Positions 52,601-61,020 of a stretch of 61,020 nt of DNA are shown in pieces. A model generated the notes under the pieces. The model saw only the letters and a program-made list of their open reading frames with translations, had not been told where the DNA came from and did no database searches. The position numbers and the translations under genes were made by a program. Source of the DNA: Clostridia bacterium (GTDB lineage Bacteria > Bacillota > Clostridia > Oscillospirales > CAG-272). Location of the stretch: NCBI GenBank assembly GCA_017387685.1, contig JAFOEU010000036.1, forward strand, positions 1-61,020. The letters run 5' to 3'. Within the stretch, counting starts at the first letter, position 1. Every line of letters starts with the position of its first letter.

Positions 52601-55176
52601 ATATTGTAACGGCTGGAGTCAAGGGGAGCGTTGAGGATGTAGTCAACGTACTTCCAAGTGTACGCATTTGCGCCATCGGTCATAACGAGATCGTAATCAT
52701 CGCCCATGGTTTCGAAGAGCGCCTGAGTATGCTTCTTAGCGTCTTCGCGGTTGTAAGGCTCATCCTCATCAAAGTCGGAGTTAAGCTCGGTACCGAGTGT
52801 GCTTACCGAAATAGCCTTGAGAGCCTCGGTATTCTCGTAGTTCTTGAGGAGGTTGGCTGTGAGCTTTTCGTAGAAGTGAGTGTAATATGCAGAGGAAATT
52901 GCAAGCTCAAAGCGTCCTACGTGAGTCTGACGGGTTGCGCTGTAATAACGTCTGGACATATAGGTATCGTTAATCGACTTAACGATGTGTTTCTTAAGAG
53001 TCAGACCGTCAAAGAACTGGTCCTGACGAGTGTAAACGAAGTTGAACTCGGGGAAGATCTCAAAGCCCTTCTCTGCAGAGTAGTCAAGGAGATCCTCATA
53101 TCCTTCATCGCCGCCAACAGACTTTTCCCATTCAAGCTTGTAAGGAACGGAAGAATACATACCGCCGTTTGCGTAACCGTTGAGCTTGAACTTGATGTTC
53201 TTAACGCCCTCTGCGGAAAGCTCGTCGTACATAGTCTTGACATTCTCAAAGGAAGTAAGGGAGGTCATTACGTTTACGGGGATGGACATGATCTTCTCGA
53301 GAGTCTCGAGAGTACCGAAGGTCTCGATGTACATAGGAATATCTTCCTGAACATCCTTCTCTTCGAGAGCCTCAAGTCCGCCGGTTGCGTAGAGGTAGTC
53401 GCGGTAAGCTTCTGCCATACCCATCCAGGTGCACTCATAGTAATCGGTGAGTTCTTTTTCCTGTGCGATGGTTTCATCGGTGAGCATGATGTAACGGATC
53501 TTGTAGTTACCTACGTACTTACGGGAAGATACGACGGTCCAAGAAGCGTTAGCACCAACGGAAATTGCGTTTGCAAGGTTGTAAGAGTCCTTAGGTCTGG
53601 GGTAGAACAGCATCTGAACGGTGTTGTACTTACCCGAAGATCCCATATGGTAGTCGGAAAGCTCTGCGAGCGCGTCGCCTTCTTCAATGATAGCAACGAA
53701 GCCCTTGTCTTCCTCAACGTAATTGTCAACGAGAACCTCTTCGTAGATATGCTCGGGAACTACGTTTCCTTCCTTATCAACGATGATTACGTTGCCGTTT
53801 GCGTCGACTGCTTCCTCAGTGGTAGCCTGCTCGACCTTGATCTGCTCGGTACGGTGAGTATTCGATACGATACCGAATACGGGGTAACGGATTACCTGCT
53901 GGTTTGCACCAACGATAGTGTTGTAAGCATAGTCCTGACCGTAAACCTTACCGTTAACAACGGTCTGTGCCTTGTCAACGAGATCCTCGTGACGGAAGAG
54001 AGTACCTGCACCGTCGGGGAAGAAGTTATAACCGGTATAAAGATCTTCCTTATCACCGAGCTGATAGTTAGCTCCGGCACCCATGTAAGGAAGAATGCTT
54101 ACGTAAGTGAGCTGATAGAGAGACTCGTCGAAACGGAGACCGTTTGCGGGAAGTCTGACGCTCATACCCCACTCGTCAAGAGTGTACTCAAGAGCCATCT
54201 TGAAGAGAGGAGGAGCCTTATCCTGACCCGAATACTCGGTGAGGTTGTGGTCGTATTCGAGCTGCTCGAATGTGTATGCGGGGATATAGGTCTTGATATA
54301 ACCCTCGATAGTGATAAGCTCGTTACGGCTTACGTCGGGGGTACATACCCAGATATCCATCTTTGTACAGATAGGATAGAGAGCCTTCATAGAAAGCTTT
54401 TCCTTCTCTGTTTCTGCCTCATCAAGGAACTTCTCGGAGTAGAACGCGAGGAGCTTAACGAACTTAAACCACTCGGTATTACCATCCTTGGGGTTGCCTG
54501 TGGGAGAGCTTGCCTCGATCATCTTGTTACGAAGAGCCATGGGGAGGTAGTCTCTCCACTCGACGAACAGATAACCGTTTTCTTCAGAGATCTTGTTGAT
54601 CTCGTCTGCGAAGGGCTGAAGAATGTTCTCTTCAAATCTGGTTCTCTCGATAATACGGGGAACAAGCATTCTGGTCTCTTCACGACCGATACTGTACTCA
54701 ACGCGGATACCGTTCTTGATATACTCAAAATTGATCTGTCCGCGGGCTGCAGCCTCAGTGAAGCTGTTCATAACCTTATCAGTATCGTTATCGGTATACT
54801 TAACGATGATCTGAGAGAAGAGTTCCTTCTTGATGGCGTCACTGGAACCAGATACACCAATGTCATAGGGGTTGGAGAAGAGGATCTGACCGGTTGCCTT
54901 GTTTACTGTTGCTGTTTCACCGGTGTAGGTATCAGCCCACAGCTCAAAGCCGTCATTCTCATAGAGCTTCTCCATTGTTTCGAGCTTTGCCTGCTCATTT
55001 GCAAATTCTACTGTAAGATACTGCTCGAGGGTTGCCTCATAGTCAACCTGTCCGACGATATCCTTGTTTTCGGAGTTCTTAGCCCAAATGTCAGCTACTG
55101 CTACAGCGGAAATATCGATCGCGATAGCACCGAACATCATAACTACAGTCAAAAGTAATGCCAATATTCTTTTCAT
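49642..55176 (-). CDS. Giant secreted DUF5696-like protein with long helical insertion
   Basis: 1844 residues. Signal peptide MKRILALLLTVVMMFGAIAI. Residues ~60-600 are beta-rich (FELWADTYTGETATVNKATG, PDGAGTLFRHEDLV). A TIM-barrel-like stretch starts near 614 (MYIETFGTLETLEKI, then EFNFVY, DLVMTDGANAYTWKYVDY) and ends about 956 (KIVGHQFLIGERIPDADEV). Residues ~960-1735 are long helices rich in Ala/Lys/Glu with few breaks, probably coiled coil. The end is acidic (EEEVTEEEEEKEPEYEY) and a beta strand domain (GTYFIMNYNYYSVSVVFDG). Layout resembles DUF5696 proteins, where barrel and last domain normally adjoin. Glycan-binding or hydrolytic role inferred. Confidence 0.7.
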   Translation of the reverse strand: MKRILALLLTVVMMFGAIAIDISAVAVADIWAKNSENKDIVGQVDYEATLEQYLTVEFANEQAKLETMEKLYENDGFELWADTYTGETATVNKATGQILFSNPYDIGVSGSSDAIKKELFSQIIVKYTDNDTDKVMNSFTEAAARGQINFEYIKNGIRVEYSIGREETRMLVPRIIERTRFEENILQPFADEINKISEENGYLFVEWRDYLPMALRNKMIEASSPTGNPKDGNTEWFKFVKLLAFYSEKFLDEAETEKEKLSMKALYPICTKMDIWVCTPDVSRNELITIEGYIKTYIPAYTFEQLEYDHNLTEYSGQDKAPPLFKMALEYTLDEWGMSVRLPANGLRFDESLYQLTYVSILPYMGAGANYQLGDKEDLYTGYNFFPDGAGTLFRHEDLVDKAQTVVNGKVYGQDYAYNTIVGANQQVIRYPVFGIVSNTHRTEQIKVEQATTEEAVDANGNVIIVDKEGNVVPEHIYEEVLVDNYVEEDKGFVAIIEEGDALAELSDYHMGSSGKYNTVQMLFYPRPKDSYNLANAISVGANASWTVVSSRKYVGNYKIRYIMLTDETIAQEKELTDYYECTWMGMAEAYRDYLYATGGLEALEEKDVQEDIPMYIETFGTLETLEKIMSIPVNVMTSLTSFENVKTMYDELSAEGVKNIKFKLNGYANGGMYSSVPYKLEWEKSVGGDEGYEDLLDYSAEKGFEIFPEFNFVYTRQDQFFDGLTLKKHIVKSINDTYMSRRYYSATRQTHVGRFELAISSAYYTHFYEKLTANLLKNYENTEALKAISVSTLGTELNSDFDEDEPYNREDAKKHTQALFETMGDDYDLVMTDGANAYTWKYVDYILNAPLDSSRYNMSSNAVPFIGVVLHGSVEFAGTPLNMEGNIGYSMLKAIENGAGLYFVLCYENYEELKEDMHLSEYYSVRYDILKSDVIKYYTVLNDLTKDLQLQKIVGHQFLIGERIPDADEVIADEEALKKEEEIANKLAEELAAKKLQESLLEGRVYAAIVSGTASDEINKIYDSINAYYDGAVTVNAKGVPSVTMGMNTLVKDALAKAAAKAPLEDAYELANAWTKVYNLLNTNFKHTGSNKVYSEFLTAWNNTQTSLKTAVNAVAEKEAALETALETAVTKKINMLPTLIKAYDSAVAAGTGADAALANITKFVESLTDARTYAEAIDAKAAAEKAINDLKSALFQAMGSAQSAYEQAQKTIGATITDADYVAKKANAETIKLSLSTYEIVLDQLKKNLNTISIAYPNSVEHQKVIAAIAEYEQKIVDTKAAIKAANNEIDVYHLAKDASFAALKSAYEAAYNAYENYTTTADYLAQDAILKASEKTIESLGAKIEASVTAAYKKIMADYTALTNAQAEVTASMTAMENAVVYTAEYTNLLKTYAEKKVALQKVLDGYLEEADYKDIVEKLTAPIDAKIAELTSKISSANAEQQIKIANELYNLINVKYTKVTVPKKAEGDANYNILLGVTKNAEGFVIGAGYIENDYITKYQKAAEATEAYKTAKSALDAALTAVNSYKNTKTGPVKSSAEYVALRTQQTDNAKLINAFAFESDDLKAALTQLVTAKSSLVTATTKDNDAKAQLDVVAPYTGIDNFSKILGAYEASLAPNPNIITEYSAALKAYNTAFGAVKGCVTTVNNLFKSLNTQASTLNNALANSVIAKEYYNSAEFKGVYSDVFLSKLEGVYNETRENVKAANEVVDKTLALFIDTLELAKAVIPNTNTEFELTALRVEVKADGTVIVPDYVEPEEEVTEEEEEKEPEYEYTKYTDDSGNIVLVEYENGTYFIMNYNYYSVSVVFDGVTHTLVRYGGVKVIPGNEPIYFETTTKTN

Positions 55177-55201
55177 TATTGTATTTCTCCTTTCCTGTCA
55201 G

Positions 55202-57337
55202 TTACATTCGGTAGCTAATCTCGGTTACGATGTTGGTAATGAAGCTGATAATCTTACCAACGAGGGTCGTGAACAGGATCGCAACGAACATGATAAATAC
55301 CATTGCTACGATCGTTCCGAGCGATGTAATAAAGTTCTTTGACAGGGTATAATCGTGTGTTACCATCATACCAACGAAGATCAGGAGCATAGTCCAGATG
55401 AATCCGACTGTTACCAGGAGATCAGTGATGTCAAGCTCCTCAAGAAGAGCAAAGTTGGTGTAGATAGTACAGGGGACTACCATCAAAATGAGAGGAACAA
55501 GCGAATAGCCGCATGCAATAAAGATATCCTTAAAGCTTCCTTCACCGTCAAAGAGAGTGGTGAGACACCAGTTTGCAACTACCCACAGGAAGAGAGGTAC
55601 GAGTACGCTAAGCGCCTGTGCGAAGATGGTGGTGTAGGAACCGTGGGGGTTAACAAGGTAGCCCGAACCGATTGCCTGATAGAAGAATACTACTACTGTG
55701 ATAACGACATAAACAATTGCTGCTCTGAGAGAGCCTCTCTTTTCGTGCTTGAGGTCCCAGAAACCATCGAAGGGATGGAAGATAACGTGGAATGCGAAGA
55801 GAAGCTCTTCACCGAAGGTTCTCTTTCCACCTGCGGTAGCAGCGCGCTTGTTGACCTTTGCTGCCTTCTTAAAGAAGAGGGAAACAACGAGAACGATCGC
55901 TACTACGATTACGGGAATGAGAAGAACGTACTTAGCGATCCACTCTTTTCTGATTTCCTTGTAGGAGTCAGACCAACCCTTGGTATCGTAAGCTGCCTCA
56001 TAGTAATTCAGCGCCTCACTGTACTGACCGCTTCTGTAAAGCGCATCACCGATGCCGATGTAAGCGGCGTCGAAGTTGGAGTTTCTCTTAAGGATCTCTT
56101 CCCAGTCCTGCTTTGCCTGGTCGAAACGACGCATATTCTGATTTGCGATAGCCTGAATCAGAATATCACCGTACTCTGTACGCTGGAAAACGGTGATGTT
56201 ATCATCGTTCTTGTCGAGGATAAGCATAGTACCGTCGCTCATATAAGTGATACCCTCAATGGACTTGAGGTTACCAAGCTGCGAGCCCTTGTCACCGAAA
56301 GCGAAAAGGAGGTTACCGTTATCATCGTAGGTAAATACCTTCTGACGCTTTTCGTCGATGATCGACCAAGTATTTTCGGGACCAACAGCTACGTCTACGA
56401 TTGTGGATACACCGGTGGTAGCACCCTCGGATGCACGACCGGAAAGGTCGATTTCACCGGAAGGGGGCCAGAAGCCGTTACGCGACATAACCTCGTCACC
56501 GGACTGGTTAAGCATCTTAACGGGAGCATAGTCACCGGCTTTGGACTTACCGGTGATTGCCTTTCTTACGTCGCTCTCCTTGATAGTGGAGGTGGTTACG
56601 TAAATAAAGCCCTTTTCATCAATAGTGATGTTGTTAAACTCGGTAGAGATGTTTGCAGCGGTAAGCTCTCTCTGGTCATCGGTCTGGAACATTCTCCAGA
56701 TTCTGTCCCAAGCGGAGATGGAAACCTTCTGCGCACCAACGAATCTGATGAATCCGCCGTCTTCGGTCATAACGATGATACCCTGATAGGTAGTGGAGGA
56801 TACGACGTAAAGTCTGTTATAATCGTCAACTGCGATAGCAACAGGCTTGTATACCGCATTCTCATCGAAGAGCGAGGACTTAGGCTGAGGGATGATTCTG
56901 ATAAAGTTACCTTCTCTGTCGAAGGTTACGATACGGTTCTGGTCGGTATCGCATACCCAAATGGTATCCGCGGTTACGAATACACCCTGGGGCTTGTTGA
57001 GCTTATCGTCGATACCCTGGTCGTTGATGAACTCGCTGATCTCGAACATTACCTTGAAGTAACGGTCAAGAACTACGATACGATTATTATTGGTATCGGC
57101 AATGTATACGTTGTTCTTTTCGTCTACAACGATATCGTGAGGAGTATCGAGCTCCTTCTCAAGACCCATATCCTTCCAGTTAACGTTTTTAACGGGAGTA
57201 TATGCATCGGGAGAATGAAGCGCATAGCCTTCAATCGAGTAGGTGTAGGTCTGATAGGTCTTTGCCGCACCTACGGGAAGTGCAAGCACGGTTGCCAGTA
57301 CGAATACGAGGCAGAAAATGCTTATTAACTTTTTCAT
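55202..57337 (-). CDS. NHL-propeller, TPR and YIP1-like membrane protein
   Basis: 711 residues with signal peptide (LISIFCLVFVLATVLALPVGA). NHL propeller repeats run from ~60 to 400: PHDIVVDEKNNVYIADTNNN, RIVVLDRYFKVMFEI, NKPQGVFVTADTIWVCDTDQ. A short TPR-like pair lies near 410-455 (AAYIGIGDALYRSGQYSEAL). A membrane segment near 470 (VLLIPVIVVAIVLVVSLFF) is followed by a polytopic YIP1-like domain (~530-705, FHPFDGFWDLKHEKRG). So the outer propeller is tied to a membrane domain. Encoded between permease pair 2 and the giant protein; function unknown, perhaps assembly or sensing at the transporter. Confidence 0.82.
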   Translation of the reverse strand: MKKLISIFCLVFVLATVLALPVGAAKTYQTYTYSIEGYALHSPDAYTPVKNVNWKDMGLEKELDTPHDIVVDEKNNVYIADTNNNRIVVLDRYFKVMFEISEFINDQGIDDKLNKPQGVFVTADTIWVCDTDQNRIVTFDREGNFIRIIPQPKSSLFDENAVYKPVAIAVDDYNRLYVVSSTTYQGIIVMTEDGGFIRFVGAQKVSISAWDRIWRMFQTDDQRELTAANISTEFNNITIDEKGFIYVTTSTIKESDVRKAITGKSKAGDYAPVKMLNQSGDEVMSRNGFWPPSGEIDLSGRASEGATTGVSTIVDVAVGPENTWSIIDEKRQKVFTYDDNGNLLFAFGDKGSQLGNLKSIEGITYMSDGTMLILDKNDDNITVFQRTEYGDILIQAIANQNMRRFDQAKQDWEEILKRNSNFDAAYIGIGDALYRSGQYSEALNYYEAAYDTKGWSDSYKEIRKEWIAKYVLLIPVIVVAIVLVVSLFFKKAAKVNKRAATAGGKRTFGEELLFAFHVIFHPFDGFWDLKHEKRGSLRAAIVYVVITVVVFFYQAIGSGYLVNPHGSYTTIFAQALSVLVPLFLWVVANWCLTTLFDGEGSFKDIFIACGYSLVPLILMVVPCTIYTNFALLEELDITDLLVTVGFIWTMLLIFVGMMVTHDYTLSKNFITSLGTIVAMVFIMFVAILFTTLVGKIISFITNIVTEISYRM

Positions 57338-57347
57338 AATTGCCTCC

Positions 57348-58220
57348 TTAGTCTTTCATACCGGACGAACCCATCGTTTCAATGATGTTCGACTGAGAGA
57401 TAACGAATACCGCGATCGGAACCATCATCATAATAACCTGAGCTGCTGCACTCGCGCCGGCACGCTTGATACCACCTGCGGTGATCTGACCGATCGCGTA
57501 GTTGAAGGACTTGAACTGCTCGGAGTGGATGTAGATCGAGGAACCTGCGTTCCAGAGTCCCTGGAAGCAGTAGATAATGAGGGTAAGCCATGCGGGCTTA
57601 ACCATGGGCATTGCGATTACCCAGAAGGTCTTCCACTCGGTTGCACCGTCAAGTCTCGAGGACTCAAGTACCGAGTCGTTAACGTTGGTCTCCATGAACT
57701 GCTTCATGAGGTAGAGACCAAGGGTAGAGCCGAATGCGGGAATGATGAGCGCGAGAGGAGTATCGATGAGAAGAAGTACACTCATGATGGTGAAACGGGT
57801 TACAGCGGTAACGGTCTCGTGGAACATGAGAGAGGTACGAATGGTCTTAAAGATACCCTTGCGGCCGGGGAATTTGATCTTCGCAAGTGCGTAAGCACAA
57901 AGAGAAGCGAAGAGAAGGTTACCTGCAGTACCGCAAACGGAAACGAGTACGGTATTGAAGATGTAACGGGAGAAAGGAACCCACGATGTGTTCATAAGCA
58001 CGAACAGGTCGGAGAAGTTACGAAGCGTGGGGTTCATAACGATAAATCTCGGAGGGAACATCCAAAGCTCGTCAAGAGGCTTGAGCGACTGCATGACTAC
58101 GTAGAGCATAGGGAGGAACATGAATGCTCCGAGGAATGTAAGCATCAATGTGATGCCGAGGTCACCACCGACAGAGCGGTTAAGAACGACCTTATGTTTT
58201 CTTGTTCTTAATCTTGCCAT
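57348..58220 (-). CDS. Sugar-type ABC transporter permease, MalG-like (pair 2)
   Basis: 290 residues, normal length. First membrane segment near LGITLMLTFLGAFMFLPMLY, EAA loop DSVLESSRLDGATEWKTFWV, and C-terminal VIMMMVPIAVFVISQSN. Starts 1 base past the MalF-type gene. Without the insertion found in pair 1, so it is the more ordinary MalG partner, probably the one used with the upstream binding protein. Confidence 0.92.
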   Translation of the reverse strand: MARLRTRKHKVVLNRSVGGDLGITLMLTFLGAFMFLPMLYVVMQSLKPLDELWMFPPRFIVMNPTLRNFSDLFVLMNTSWVPFSRYIFNTVLVSVCGTAGNLLFASLCAYALAKIKFPGRKGIFKTIRTSLMFHETVTAVTRFTIMSVLLLIDTPLALIIPAFGSTLGLYLMKQFMETNVNDSVLESSRLDGATEWKTFWVIAMPMVKPAWLTLIIYCFQGLWNAGSSIYIHSEQFKSFNYAIGQITAGGIKRAGASAAAQVIMMMVPIAVFVISQSNIIETMGSSGMKD

Positions 58221-58221
58221 C

Positions 58222-59169
58222 TTACTGACCTACCTTTGAGAGCATTTTCTTAACCAGCATGTTAGCGCCGATCATGATTGCGAAGAGTACAACTGCTATT
58301 GCGGAACCGTATCCAACTTCGAAACGGGCACCGAGATAGTCGTTGAGGTGATGCATTATCGTCCACGCGCAGTAGTCAACCGAGGGGTTACCTGCAAGTG
58401 CGTCAACGACGCCGCCGAAACCGAACGAGCTGGTGATAGCCATGATAGCACCGAACATCAGCTGAGGCTTCATAGAGGGAAGAGTTACGTACCAAAGCTC
58501 CTGCCAACGGTTACGGATACCGTCAACGGCTGCAGCCTCGTACATAGAGCGGTCGATACCCTGAAGACCTGCGATAAAGGACAGGAAGGAGGTACCGAGC
58601 GAGGTCCAGAGCGCTACGACGATACAAAGAGGCATAACGTACTTTTTATCCTCGAAGAACTGAATCTCCTTTGCGATAAGACCGAGGTCAAGGAGAGTTG
58701 CGTTAACCCAACCGTAGGAGTCACCCGAGAAGAGTGTACCCCAGATAAGGTAAACCTGACCTGCGATGGAGGGAGCGTAGAAGATAAGGGTTACGATCGC
58801 ACGGATACGAGGACCAAGCTCGTTGATGAACCAAGCGACCATAAGGGACATAAGGTAGGATACAGGACCTACGATGATTGCGAAAATAAGTGTGTTCTTA
58901 ACGGCGAGAAGGAATATATCGTCGTCAAGGAAAAGGCGGATGTAGTTATCCAAGAAAAGGAAGTTGGGTACCTGGATCATATTAAAGTCAGTGAAACTCA
59001 TTATGATCGATACGATAACGGGCGCCATTGTAAAGAGGGTGAATACGAGGCAGAAGGGAGCGATCATAAGATAAGCAACCCAGTTACGCTTCATCTCTTT
59101 CCATGTCCACTGAAGGCGCGTCATATCTTTTCTGGCGACAGCCTTTTTCGTTGCTGTTTTCTGTGACAT
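58222..59169 (-). CDS. Sugar-type ABC transporter permease, MalF-like (pair 2)
   Basis: 315 residues. Basic N-terminus, first membrane segment YLMIAPFCLVFTLFTMAPVI, and EAA loop MYEAAAVDGIRNRWQELWYV. Lies directly downstream of the binding protein gene (41 bases), the usual order SBP-MalF-MalG. The coupling loop differs from that of pair 1, so the two pairs arose from different families, not a recent duplication. Confidence 0.92.
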   Translation of the reverse strand: MSQKTATKKAVARKDMTRLQWTWKEMKRNWVAYLMIAPFCLVFTLFTMAPVIVSIIMSFTDFNMIQVPNFLFLDNYIRLFLDDDIFLLAVKNTLIFAIIVGPVSYLMSLMVAWFINELGPRIRAIVTLIFYAPSIAGQVYLIWGTLFSGDSYGWVNATLLDLGLIAKEIQFFEDKKYVMPLCIVVALWTSLGTSFLSFIAGLQGIDRSMYEAAAVDGIRNRWQELWYVTLPSMKPQLMFGAIMAITSSFGFGGVVDALAGNPSVDYCAWTIMHHLNDYLGARFEVGYGSAIAVVLFAIMIGANMLVKKMLSKVGQ

Positions 59170-59210
59170 GAACTTTTTCTCCTTATATTATTTTTCAGAT
59201 TAAACCGTAA

Positions 59211-61020
59211 TTACTTCTGGGGGTAAGAAGCCTGATACTCTTTGAGAGCCTTTGCACAGGTGTTGATATATTCACAGATCTTTGCGAGTACTTCTGCATC
59301 TGCGCCCGAAGCGGATGCGGTAGCAGCCTTGAGAGCAGCGCCTGCGTCACGGAGAGCGGTGATGTATTCATCTGCACAGTATGCGGTATAAGTAGGAACA
59401 GCGTCGAGAGCGTCGGTTACAGCCTTGAGCTCATTTGCGTATGTGCTCTTTGCGCTGTCGGAGAGGGCTTCGATACCGTACTTGTTACCGTTTGCATCCT
59501 CAATGATCGTGATGTTTCCGGTAGCTTCATCTGTGGAGTAACCAAGGATCCAATCGCGTCTCTTGGAAGCAAGAGTCTGACCGATTTCAAGAGTTTCGAG
59601 GTTAAACTCGGAACGCTTACGGTTGATTTCCTTATTAATAGTAGTGATATAAGAGAGGAGTTCCTGAACAGGGTCTGCGTTGTCGTTATAAGCGGAGAGG
59701 AACGCAAACTTGGTGTAACGTCCAATAATATATGCACCGGGGTAGTTGGGGATGGATGCGAGGTTGTTGAACTGACCCATGAGGTTGGTGTATTCCTTGT
59801 TGGTCCAAGGCATAGTCTCAAGAGCAGCGATGTTAGCGGTAGCGTGCTTAGCGGAGTCACCGAGGATGGCAACCATCTCGTTGGAGTACTCAACCTGGCA
59901 CTCGGAACCGGAATGCCACTTCATGAATTCCCAAGCTGCTTCCTTATTCTCACAACCGTTAATCATAACGATGGAGGATACGGAGGATACCGATATGTTG
60001 TTGAGATACTCATTGCCGTTAGCATCGGTGAGGTAGTAACCGGGCATAGGAACGAATTCCCAAAGACCGCGGAGCTCGGTTGCGAATACGATGAGGTGGT
60101 TGTATGTACCGTTGTATCCGGCAATACCGATAGGCATTTCACCGGTACGGAAACGGTTTACGAAGTCGTACTTGTAGGGGAAGGAGTACTGAGTGAACAT
60201 GTTACACATGGTCTCAAACGAGTCAAGAGCAAGGTTGGAATCAAGGTTGATTCTCATACCGCCATCAGCGAAGAGGGTTCCGCCCATCTGATAGAGGAAG
60301 ATCTTGTAGTCGTTGTTAAGACCGATGGTCATATTGTTCTCTGCAAGAGTAGTAGCTGCTGCCATAAGGTCATCCCAGGTGTCAAGGGTATCGATTCCAA
60401 GGCTGGAGAGGATATCGGTACGGATGAACATCATCGGGAAGGACTGAGTCTCGGGCAGACCGTAGTAGTGCATCTTGTTCTCCGCGTCCGGAATACCAAG
60501 AACGAACATTGCAGCATCGTTGAACTGTGCGTTCGGGTTAACGATGGGATTTCCGTTCTCATCAAGGAGAGGATTGAACTCCTCGTCTACCTGATAATAA
60601 AGAGCGAAGTCTGCAAAGCCTTCCATTGTCTCAATGGGAAGAGCTGCGCCACGAATAGCGTAGTTGATAACGCTATCGTCGCCAAGACCGATGTATACGT
60701 CAGGTCCCTGTCCGGAAAGGATGGAGGGAAGGAGCGTACCGCCGGCAACGAGCTTAAGGTCGACGGTAATACCGGTCGAGGGAGTGAACTCGTTGTTGAT
60801 AAGGTTTCTGATAACCTGTGTCTGGTCACGTCCGTATGCAAGCCATACCTCGGATGCACCTGCAACCTCGGATGCGTCAACGGTCGATCCCATACGGTCG
60901 TAGTTACGGATGAAGGACTGGAAGAATCTCTGCATCTCGTGCCAGAATGCCTGGAAGAAGTTGTCTGCTGCGCGCGGAATCTCTTCCTCAGAGCTCTGAA
61001 TCATAATGTAGTCGAGCTGG
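59211..61020 (-). CDS. Extracellular solute-binding protein, family 1 type (partial at right edge)
   Basis: At least 603 residues; the frame is open to the window edge (residues before the first Met read QLDYI), so the signal peptide and an N-terminal extension lie outside. The binding fold begins near GASEVWLAYGRDQTQVIRN, with FTPSTGITVDLKLVAGGTLL and GQGPDVYIGLGDDSVINYA, the hinge FMFIRTDILSSLGIDTLDTW-like region, and EAAWEFMKWHSGSECQVEYS. The last ~150 residues are helical, Ala-rich. Over 100 residues precede the fold or lie at its edge, unusual for the family. First visible gene of the long operon. Confidence 0.88.
   Translation of the reverse strand, partial: QLDYIMIQSSEEEIPRAADNFFQAFWHEMQRFFQSFIRNYDRMGSTVDASEVAGASEVWLAYGRDQTQVIRNLINNEFTPSTGITVDLKLVAGGTLLPSILSGQGPDVYIGLGDDSVINYAIRGAALPIETMEGFADFALYYQVDEEFNPLLDENGNPIVNPNAQFNDAAMFVLGIPDAENKMHYYGLPETQSFPMMFIRTDILSSLGIDTLDTWDDLMAAATTLAENNMTIGLNNDYKIFLYQMGGTLFADGGMRINLDSNLALDSFETMCNMFTQYSFPYKYDFVNRFRTGEMPIGIAGYNGTYNHLIVFATELRGLWEFVPMPGYYLTDANGNEYLNNISVSSVSSIVMINGCENKEAAWEFMKWHSGSECQVEYSNEMVAILGDSAKHATANIAALETMPWTNKEYTNLMGQFNNLASIPNYPGAYIIGRYTKFAFLSAYNDNADPVQELLSYITTINKEINRKRSEFNLETLEIGQTLASKRRDWILGYSTDEATGNITIIEDANGNKYGIEALSDSAKSTYANELKAVTDALDAVPTYTAYCADEYITALRDAGAALKAATASASGADAEVLAKICEYINTCAKALKEYQASYPQK

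Noticed and set aside
49630-57328. Long plus-strand frames opposite the giant protein and the NHL-YIP1 gene
   Set aside because: They have no upstream signals and translate to Ser/Leu/Val-rich sequence without domains; the minus-strand genes have signal peptides and recognisable layouts.

Overview
The window looks like a chromosomal segment of an anaerobic, endospore-lineage member of the Bacillota (class Clostridia, probably an uncultured gut-type lineage). The evidence is a complete spoIIIAA-AH operon, pyruvate formate-lyase with its activase, acetate kinase, a T-box leader, a ZTP (pfl) riboswitch, strong sigma-A promoters with 16-17 bp spacers and many extracellular carbohydrate lipoproteins. 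GC content, judged by eye, is moderate. All names rest on motif recognition by reading, not on database searches.

Left edge (1-850): the C-terminal end of a large serine recombinase, so the window probably opens at the end of an integrated element, plus a small promoter/peptide/terminator unit. 850-4800: a tryptophan T-box controlling a TrpB2-like enzyme and a HAD protein, a small zinc-ribbon membrane protein, a hairpin array and an AraC regulator. 4800-14400: an FAD oxidoreductase with a clear AraC-type control region, a self-controlled ribbon-helix-helix regulator, an SGNH lipoprotein, a ZTP-riboswitch operon (pflB-pflA-chrA-chrA), and an unknown protein plus a GNAT acetyltransferase.

14500-24680: a PHP phosphoesterase, then a peptide-import operon (binding lipoprotein, two permeases, a fused double ATPase, a small membrane protein) ending in an imidazolonepropionase-like amidohydrolase and an M20 amidohydrolase: import followed by cytoplasmic hydrolysis. 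24680-32800: GH43 and SGNH lipoproteins and a five-gene operon (ADP-ribosylglycohydrolase, unknown, UroD-like, SGNH, L-rhamnose mutarotase) suggesting glycan or rhamnose use. 32800-35100: a 27-residue membrane microprotein with a possible activator site, a second hairpin array, tRNA-Gln, a DUF3048 lipoprotein and an unknown small protein.

35100-47200: housekeeping and sporulation: tmcAL, ackA, a P-loop ATPase joined to spoIIIAA-AH, an unknown membrane protein and alaS. 47200-61020: one long minus-strand operon, still open at the right edge, encoding a sugar-type binding protein, permease pair 2, an NHL-TPR-membrane (YIP1-like) protein, a 1844-residue secreted DUF5696-like protein with a roughly 775-residue helical insertion, and permease pair 1. 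No ATPase is present, as expected if a shared MsmX-type ATPase serves it. This operon is the best candidate for an unusual surface glycan-handling system. The most striking non-coding structures are modular arrays of short hairpins with fixed linkers and freely varying stems.
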